Source of the DNA: Cycloclasticus sp.
GTDB taxonomy: Bacteria; Pseudomonadota; Gammaproteobacteria; Methylococcales; Cycloclasticaceae
Assembly: GCA_016764415.1 (NCBI GenBank)
Contig: JAESRY010000072.1
Span: forward strand, 1,334-13,697
DNA: 12,364 nt
Direction of reading: 5' to 3'
Shown in pieces: positions 7,999-12,364 of this stretch; the stretch's first letter is position 1, and each line of letters starts with the position of its first letter. The position numbers and the translations under genes were made by a program. Under the pieces are notes generated by a model. The model saw nothing but the letters and a program-made list of their open reading frames with translations. It did not search any database and was not told where the DNA came from.

Positions 7999-8384
7999 TA
8001 GACCTTGTGGTTTGAAACTATCTTACATATCTTTATAGAAACCTAACGAGCCCATCAAGCTTCTTTTTAATTGACGGATGCATTCTGTTACAGGCCGAAA
8101 CATAATACAAGTTCTGGTGGTTTTTATAACGCGGCACCACCATTGGTTTTTTATTAAAAATACCGGGCTCTATTTACATCAAAAATCAGCTTATTTTCAA
8201 TCTAAAACAGCTACACAGCCTATGGCTAAAGACATCTTATGCACACCCAAGAATGCAAGAGTTTTTTTAATTATTTTTTTATTGCGTAGCAACAAAAAGC
8301 AATCCCTAATATTCCATAACTCATTGTTTTTAATAGCTTATTAAAAACTGTTTGTTTTTGTTACAATTTGATAACAGCGCTTTG
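7999..8384. other. Long non-coding, AT-rich stretch between the sigma gene and the priA promoter
   Basis: About 390 bp hold no gene I can support. Visible structure includes TTGAAA (8012-8017) and TATAGA (8034-8039) 16 bp apart on the plus strand, a candidate promoter. There is a 6-bp inverted repeat TGGTGG/CCACCA at 8115-8120 and 8137-8142, and a short AGCC-TAT-GGCT hairpin at 8217-8227. A terminator-like hairpin followed by T tracts ends at 8268. On the minus strand, TTGATG (8058-8053) and TATAAA (8037-8032) are 15 bp apart and are a weak candidate promoter for the sigma operon. Confidence 0.5.
8236..8268 (+). terminator. Weak candidate intrinsic terminator, plus strand
   Basis: CTTATGCA (8236-8243) can pair with TGCAAG (8254-8259) if one A is bulged. 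Seven T bases follow at 8262-8268, and more T tracts lie downstream. No plus-strand gene lies upstream to be terminated, so either it ends an unknown small RNA or the match is chance. The stem is short and low in GC, which limits confidence. Confidence 0.25.
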
Positions 8385-8413
8385 TTTACAAGCATTTGAA
8401 GTGCTTATAAATA
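8385..8413 (+). promoter_or_regulatory. Candidate priA promoter
   Basis: TTTACA (8385-8390) and TAAATA (8408-8413) are 17 bp apart; an alternative -10, TATAAA (8406-8411), has a 15-bp spacer. Transcription would start near 8420, inside the DnaA-box cluster. An imperfect 17-bp palindrome, AAGCATTTGAAGTGCTT (8390-8406), fills the spacer and could be an operator. The leader to the priA ATG would be about 130 nt. Confidence 0.4.
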
Positions 8414-8415
8414 GA

Positions 8416-8450
8416 TAATCCACAAAGTTATCCACAGAAAATGTGGATAA
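8416..8450. promoter_or_regulatory. Cluster of three DnaA boxes upstream of priA
   Basis: The DnaA initiator binds TTATCCACA. A perfect copy lies at 8428-8436, and a second perfect copy lies on the other strand at 8442-8450 (TGTGGATAA). A third with one mismatch, TAATCCACA, is at 8416-8424. The first two on the plus strand are 12 bp apart start to start. The last two form a 9-bp perfect inverted repeat around the 5-nt spacer GAAAA. The cluster overlaps the predicted transcription start of priA, so bound DnaA could block or tune that promoter. It could also act as a DnaA-titrating or DnaA-reactivating site. The match to the box is seen directly; the function is inferred. Confidence 0.7.
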
Positions 8451-8548
8451 ACACAAAATAGCTGATAACTCATGAAGTTAGCGTTTTTTTGTAGATTTAT
8501 TCAACCTTTTCAGGCTAACTTAACTTAAATAATAATTGCACCCATTTG

Positions 8549-10750
8549 ATGCCTAAATTTTACTTAAACGTAGCCGTCGATACGCCCCTAAATCGACTGT
8601 TCGATTACTTGCCATTAAGCGATAATCATCGTTCAGATTACGCATTAGGTCAGCGCGTGACGGTTCCTTTTGGAAGAACACTCAAATCTGGCATCATTCT
8701 ATCTATCTCATCCAACACTGAATTAAATGCGAAACAGCTAAAACCCATTGCTGAATTATTAGACAGCAGCCCTCTACTTTGTGCGAAAGATATCGCGCTA
8801 TATAAATGGGCAGCTTCGTACTATCACCATCCTATTGGCGAAGTGTTCGCCCAATCATTACCTAAAAAGATTCGTTCTGGAAAATTATTGAGCGTTGAGT
8901 TAACCACTTTATATTCTCTGTCTAAGAATAGCTTGTCCCTGAAGGAAAGCGACATCAAACGCTCGCCTAGGCAAGCCACTTTATGGCGCCACCTAAAAGA
9001 GATGAGCCAACCTGTCGAGTCTGATTCATTCGCGTTATTCGATTGGGATTGGCGGTCACCGCTTAAGAGCATGGTAAAAAAAGGTTGGGTTAACGTTTCG
9101 CAAGAACATATTCAGCCTGTCACCAACATTGATACGCCAGACTTTACCCCAAACCCAGCGCAGCAAGCGGCGATTGATTCCGTTATGCAATCCGCTGACA
9201 CCTACAACACATTTTTACTCGACGGTGTAACGGGTAGCGGCAAAACCGAGGTGTACTTGCAACTCATTCAGCAAGTACTGTCTTCGGGCAAACAAGTGCT
9301 TGTTTTATTGCCCGAGATTACGCTCACGCCTCAATTAGCCGGGCGTTTTAAAAAACGATTAGCCAGTCATTTAGTTATTTCCCATTCTGGGCTAAACGAC
9401 ACGCAGCGCGCACAAGCCTGGTTGCAATTTAAGCAAGGAAGCGCTCAAATTTTGCTCGGTACACGGTCCGCCGTTTTCACACCAATGCAAAAACCCGGCT
9501 TAATTATTCTTGACGAAGAACATGACGCCTCCTTTAAACAGCAAGAAGGTTTTCGATATTCGGCGCGTGACATTGCCATAACGCGCGCAAGAAATGACAA
9601 TATTCCGATTGTTTTAGGCACCGCAACACCGTCGTTAGAAAGCCTCTACAATGCACAACACGAACGCTTTAAGCACCTCACCTTACCCGAACGCACAGCT
9701 GGCGCGTCGCACCCTGACATTCATTTAATTGATTGCAAGAACCAACAACTTGATAATCATCTGAGTAAACCGCTACTAACATCCATTGCCAAAACATTAG
9801 CGCGTAACGAACAAGTCATTTTATTCGTCAATCGACGCGGCTTTGCACCCGTACTAATGTGCCACAGCTGTGGCTGGGTCGGTCAATGCCGACGCTGTGA
9901 TTCACGTTTAGTTATTCATAAAAAATCCAATTTACTGAAATGCCATCATTGCGGGGTAGAACACACCGTTCCCACTACTTGCCCTGACTGCCAACAAGCC
10001 GAATTATTCCCCTTGGGCTTAGGCACAGAGCGTATAGAGGAAACCATTAATTCGCATTTCCCAAACATCCCCGTCACTCGCATAGATCGCGATAGCACGC
10101 GCCGTAAAGATGCCATGCAAGAAGTGATAGACCAGGTGCAAAAAGGTGGTGCGCAAATTTTAATCGGCACACAAATGCTCGCTAAAGGGCATCATTTTCC
10201 GAATGTCACCTTGGTAGGGATGCTTGATATTGACGCAGGCTTATTCAGTTGCGATTTTCGAGCCAGCGAGCGAATGTGCCAATTGATTACCCAAGTAGCC
10301 GGACGAGCAGGCAGGGAAGAGAAAACCGGACGTGTGCTAATCCAAACGCACCATCCAGACCATCCGTTATTAACCACTCTTATTCAAAAAGGCTACGCAA
10401 GCTTTGCAAAACAAGCACTCATCGAACGGCAACAAGCGCAACTACCGCCTTACCACTATCAGGCGTTACTGCGCGTTAATGCCATGCATGAAAAAGCCGT
10501 GCTGGAATTTCTCGATGACACCCAACAACTTATCAGCCAAATTCAACTAGGTGACGTTTCCATACTGGGGCCAGTGCCAGCACCGATGCTAAAAAGAGCA
10601 GGCCGATTCCGTTACCAACTTTTACTCCAAGCCCCGCAGAGAAAACCCTTACATCAGTTCTTATCCACCTTGCTACCCGCTATCGGGCAACTCAAGTCGG
10701 CTCGTAAGATTCGATGGTCCATAGATATCGACCCTATCGACCTATATTAA
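8549..10750 (+). CDS. priA: Primosomal protein N', replication restart helicase PriA
   Basis: PriA recognises collapsed replication forks, unwinds the lagging strand with 3'-5' helicase activity and loads the primosome to restart replication. The 733-residue length is almost the same as that of E. coli PriA. The N-terminal 3'-end-binding domain starts MPKFYLNVAVDTPLNRLFDYLPL. Walker A is G226-V-T-G-S-G-K232-T, and Walker B is D322-E-E-H325 in LIILDEEHDASFKQQ. Eight zinc-binding cysteines sit at 438, 441, 447, 450, 465, 468, 478 and 481, in the standard four CxxC pairs. The helicase C-terminal motifs follow (GTQMLAKGHHFPNVTLVGMLDID, QVAGRAGRE). ATG at 8549 is chosen over TTG at 8546 because the family starts M-P-x; no clear ribosome binding site is seen. 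All catalytic motifs are intact. argS follows after a 351-bp repeat-filled gap, and DnaA boxes lie upstream. Confidence 0.98.
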   Translation: MPKFYLNVAVDTPLNRLFDYLPLSDNHRSDYALGQRVTVPFGRTLKSGIILSISSNTELNAKQLKPIAELLDSSPLLCAKDIALYKWAASYYHHPIGEVFAQSLPKKIRSGKLLSVELTTLYSLSKNSLSLKESDIKRSPRQATLWRHLKEMSQPVESDSFALFDWDWRSPLKSMVKKGWVNVSQEHIQPVTNIDTPDFTPNPAQQAAIDSVMQSADTYNTFLLDGVTGSGKTEVYLQLIQQVLSSGKQVLVLLPEITLTPQLAGRFKKRLASHLVISHSGLNDTQRAQAWLQFKQGSAQILLGTRSAVFTPMQKPGLIILDEEHDASFKQQEGFRYSARDIAITRARNDNIPIVLGTATPSLESLYNAQHERFKHLTLPERTAGASHPDIHLIDCKNQQLDNHLSKPLLTSIAKTLARNEQVILFVNRRGFAPVLMCHSCGWVGQCRRCDSRLVIHKKSNLLKCHHCGVEHTVPTTCPDCQQAELFPLGLGTERIEETINSHFPNIPVTRIDRDSTRRKDAMQEVIDQVQKGGAQILIGTQMLAKGHHFPNVTLVGMLDIDAGLFSCDFRASERMCQLITQVAGRAGREEKTGRVLIQTHHPDHPLLTTLIQKGYASFAKQALIERQQAQLPPYHYQALLRVNAMHEKAVLEFLDDTQQLISQIQLGDVSILGPVPAPMLKRAGRFRYQLLLQAPQRKPLHQFLSTLLPAIGQLKSARKIRWSIDIDPIDLY

Positions 10751-10789
10751 AGCTGAATTAAACAGGTGCTTTTTCCGTTTCAATGAGAC

Positions 10790-10808
10790 TTATGCCCTCT
10801 GGGTATAA
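10790..10808 (+). repeat. Hairpin at the junction of repeat units 1 and 2
   Basis: TTATGCCC pairs with GGGTATAA around the triloop TCT, giving eight consecutive pairs, one of them G-U in the plus-strand RNA. On the minus strand the same position would be an A-C mismatch, so the structure favours a plus-strand transcript. No T tract follows, so it is not a classic intrinsic terminator. Confidence 0.6.
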
Positions 10809-10847
10809 AGCCGAATGAGTTGGAGGCTTTTTCCAATTCAATGAGAC

Positions 10848-10866
10848 TTATGCCCTCTGGGTATAA
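10848..10866 (+). repeat. Hairpin at the junction of repeat units 2 and 3
   Basis: This is an exact second copy of the 19-nt hairpin at 10790-10808: an 8-pair stem, TCT loop and the same G-U pair, 58 bp further on. In a priA transcript the two would stand in series. Confidence 0.6.
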
Positions 10867-10909
10867 AGCTGAATTAAACGGATGCTTTTTCCATTTCAAT
10901 GAAACTTAC

Positions 10910-11001
10910 GACTGCATGGACGCAGGAGGTGGAGCACCAAAAGTAGGCGCTTGAGGCGATGCAGGAGCAATTGCCGATGCCCTTTGGGTATAAATAACTA
11001 T
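10910..11001. repeat. Repeat-like non-coding segment with a degenerate copy of the repeat tail
   Basis: After unit 3 diverges, the sequence becomes richer in G and contains CTGC-ATGGAC-GCAG (10912-10925), a 4-bp inverted repeat, and several GCAGGAG and GATGC words. It ends with ATGCCCTTTGGGTATAAA (10977-10994), one base different from the tail of units 1 and 2, with the hairpin shortened to six pairs and a TTT loop. GGGTAT (10986-10991) recurs inverted as ATACCC near 11033. The arrangement looks like a compound interspersed repeat, with material inserted inside a fourth or third unit. No gene is supported here. Confidence 0.5.
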
Positions 11002-11006
11002 TATGC

Positions 11007-11034
11007 TTGAATGTTTCACCCCACCAGCGATAAT
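11007..11034 (+). promoter_or_regulatory. Candidate argS promoter
   Basis: TTGAAT (11007-11012) and GATAAT (11029-11034) are 16 bp apart and match the sigma70 boxes at 4/6 and 5/6. A start near 11041 would leave a leader of about 60 nt. It lies just after the repeat region, so argS probably does not depend on readthrough from priA. Confidence 0.4.
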
Positions 11035-11101
11035 ACCCGTTTAACGGAACAGCTAAATATTTAGGCGTGTTCAGCGTTAACACTCAACGATTAAAGCAAC
11101 T

Positions 11102-12364
11102 ATGAAAACACGTTTGGCGCTCTTGCTACAGCAAGCCATTACATCATTACAAGCGAAAGGCGAATTACCCGATGAGCTTTCGCCGAGCATAAAAGTCGAG
11201 CATACGCGTGATCCGTCACACGGCGATTACGCCTGTAACCTCGCCATGATGTTAGCCAAACCCGCTAGAAAAAACCCTCGTGTTATCGCGCAAGCTATTA
11301 TTGATAACCTACCAGCCGACAATGATGTCACGCGTGTCGAAATCGCAGGCCCTGGCTTTATTAATTTTTTCGTTAATCCACTGAGCCAGAACGCCGTCAT
11401 CAATACCATTTTCGAGCAAGCTGATACCTTTGGCACATCGCAAATCGGTGCAGGTAAAAAAGTACAAGTGGAATTCGTTTCTGCCAACCCAACTGGCCCG
11501 CTACACGTAGGGCACGGCCGTGGAGCCGCGTATGGCGCCACCGTTTCAAACTTACTAACCGCCATAGGCTACGACGTACATCGCGAATATTATGTGAACG
11601 ATGCCGGCCGTCAAATGGATATTCTTGCCACCAGTGTTTGGCTGCGTTATCTTGAAGCCTGCGGCGAAACCATAACGTTCCCAAGCAACGGTTATAAAGG
11701 CGACTATATTTCCGATATCGCCACCAGTATTAAAGAAAACCACAGTGACACATTTACCGCGAGTAGCAGCGATGTTTTCAACAATATTCCTGATGATGAG
11801 CCGGCAGGTGGTGACAAAGAAAAACACATCGACGCACTGATCTTACGTGCTAAAGAATTATTAGGTCACGATTCATACCGCGTTATTTTCGATGCTGCAT
11901 TACAGTCCATATTAGCTGACATCTGCAATGACCTTGAAGGCTTTGGCGTACATTACGACAATTGGTTTTCAGAACGTTCATTGATGGACAAAGGCGCTAT
12001 CGATAAGGCTATCGATAAGTTAAAAGCCTCTGGCCACATGTATGAAAAAGATGGCGCATGGTGGTTTAAATCAACCGATTATGGCGATGAAAAAGACCGC
12101 GTTGTTGTGCGAGACAATGGTCAAACGACCTACTTTGCCTCCGACATTGCCTACCATTTGCAAACGCTAGAACGCGGCTACGACATTATCGATATTTGGG
12201 GTTCTGACCATCACGGCTATGTGCCGCGCGTTAAAGCCGCTTTACAAGCAATGGGCGCCGATCCAGAACGCATGAAAGTACTACTGGTTCAATTTGCGGT
12301 GCTATATAAAAATGGCGAAAAAATGCAAATGTCGACGCGTTCAGGACAGTTTGTAACCTTGCGT
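11102..12364 (+). CDS. argS: Arginyl-tRNA synthetase, N-terminal 421 residues (cut by right edge)
   Basis: ArgRS charges tRNA-Arg with arginine in the cytosol using ATP, and unlike most synthetases it needs the tRNA to activate the amino acid. The visible part begins [13 protein letters not shown]. The N-terminal tRNA-binding domain (Add1) covers about residues 1-115 and includes [20 protein letters not shown]. The class I catalytic core follows, with the HIGH-type motif H135-V-G-H138 in [16 protein letters not shown] and then VNDAGRQM. The KMSK-loop region is present as K407-M-Q-M-S411-T-R-S-G, a family-typical variant. The frame stays open to the last base; about 140-160 residues, including the anticodon-binding domain, should lie beyond the window. 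The start is the first ATG in frame and fits the family, though no strong ribosome binding site precedes it. Gene order after priA is the common gammaproteobacterial one. Confidence 0.97.
   Translation, partial: MKTRLALLLQQAITSLQAKGELPDELSPSIKVEHTRDPSHGDYACNLAMMLAKPARKNPRVIAQAIIDNLPADNDVTRVEIAGPGFINFFVNPLSQNAVINTIFEQADTFGTSQIGAGKKVQVEFVSANPTGPLHVGHGRGAAYGATVSNLLTAIGYDVHREYYVNDAGRQMDILATSVWLRYLEACGETITFPSNGYKGDYISDIATSIKENHSDTFTASSSDVFNNIPDDEPAGGDKEKHIDALILRAKELLGHDSYRVIFDAALQSILADICNDLEGFGVHYDNWFSERSLMDKGAIDKAIDKLKASGHMYEKDGAWWFKSTDYGDEKDRVVVRDNGQTTYFASDIAYHLQTLERGYDIIDIWGSDHHGYVPRVKAALQAMGADPERMKVLLVQFAVLYKNGEKMQMSTRSGQFVTLR

Larger units (their letters stand above)
10748..10909 (+). repeat. 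58-bp tandem repeat, two full units and one partial
   Basis: Units start at 10748, 10806 and 10864, each with TAAAGC. Units 1 and 2 are identical over their last 28 bases and differ at 10 of 58 positions in all, mostly in positions 7-20. Unit 3 matches unit 1 at 41 of its first 45 positions and then diverges completely. The first TAA is the priA stop codon itself, so the repeat begins exactly where the gene ends. Each unit holds AAAGC...GCTTTTTCC, a short inverted repeat whose stem is 6 bp (AAAGCC/GGCTTT) in unit 2 and 5 bp in the others. The shared tail ATGCCCTCTGGGTATAAA returns with one change at 10977-10994. The period is not a multiple of three, so it does not encode a repeated peptide. 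Confidence 0.9.

Noticed and set aside
8078..8344. 88-codon plus-strand reading frame in the sigma-priA gap
   Set aside because: It has no ribosome binding site, no recognisable domain, and a composition (F, I, K, N, L) that simply reflects AT-rich non-coding DNA; its end lies in T tracts and repeats.
8259..8450. T-rich tracts plus DnaA boxes as the chromosomal replication origin
   Set aside because: Only three boxes are seen, there is no series of AT-rich 13-mers next to them, and none of the usual oriC neighbours (dnaA, dnaN, mnmG, rpmH) is in the window. An origin cannot be excluded, but a promoter or regulatory site fits better.
10748..10909. 58-bp repeats as a CRISPR array or integron attC sites
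   Set aside because: The units abut directly with no unique spacers, so this is not CRISPR. No attC core sites, cassette genes or integrase are present.
10874..11083. 69-codon minus-strand reading frame over the repeat region
   Set aside because: It starts with GTG and has no ribosome binding site. Its C-terminal part is the translation of the 58-bp repeat, whose period is not a multiple of three. It also overlaps the likely argS promoter. Non-coding repeat is the simpler view.

Overview
The window is a stretch of gammaproteobacterial chromosome with moderate-to-low GC content. The clearest taxonomic clue is the pair priA then argS on the same strand, a gene order common in gammaproteobacteria. 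Other genes point the same way: an RND efflux pair, an ECF sigma factor with a DUF3379-type anti-sigma factor, and a FemAB-like acyltransferase. Genus cannot be fixed by eye. No transposase, integrase, phage gene, CRISPR array, tRNA or rRNA was seen.

Layout from left to right. (1) 1-265, minus strand: the start of a MutS-family protein that runs off the left edge. (2) 350-2091, plus strand: a two-gene unit with overlapping ATGA codons. It encodes a FemAB-like/COG3146 predicted acyltransferase and an unknown membrane protein with a Cys/His cluster. (3) 2095-2505, minus strand: a small lipoprotein ending 3 bp from that unit. (4) 2665-6791, plus strand: an RND efflux operon (periplasmic adaptor plus HAE1-type permease) behind a recognisable sigma70-like promoter and without an outer-membrane channel gene. 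(5) 6788-7998, minus strand: a translationally coupled ECF sigma/anti-sigma operon whose last stop codon overlaps the permease stop codon in a shared CTAG. (6) 7999-8548: a long non-coding stretch that ends in a tight cluster of three DnaA boxes next to a candidate priA promoter. (7) 8549-10750, plus: priA, complete. (8) 10748-11001: a 58-bp tandem repeat that begins in the priA stop codon and is followed by other repeat-like sequence. (9) 11102-12364, plus: argS, cut by the right edge after 421 codons.

How the genes work together. The adaptor and permease should form an inner-membrane/periplasm efflux unit that borrows a TolC-like channel encoded elsewhere. The sigma factor and its zinc-finger membrane partner should form a signal-responsive transcription switch. 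PriA restarts stalled replication forks, and DnaA boxes at its promoter suggest a link to the initiator DnaA. No single gene here is clearly an undescribed system. The best leads are the DnaA-box cluster, the structured 58-bp repeat between priA and argS, and the acyltransferase/Cys-rich membrane protein pair.
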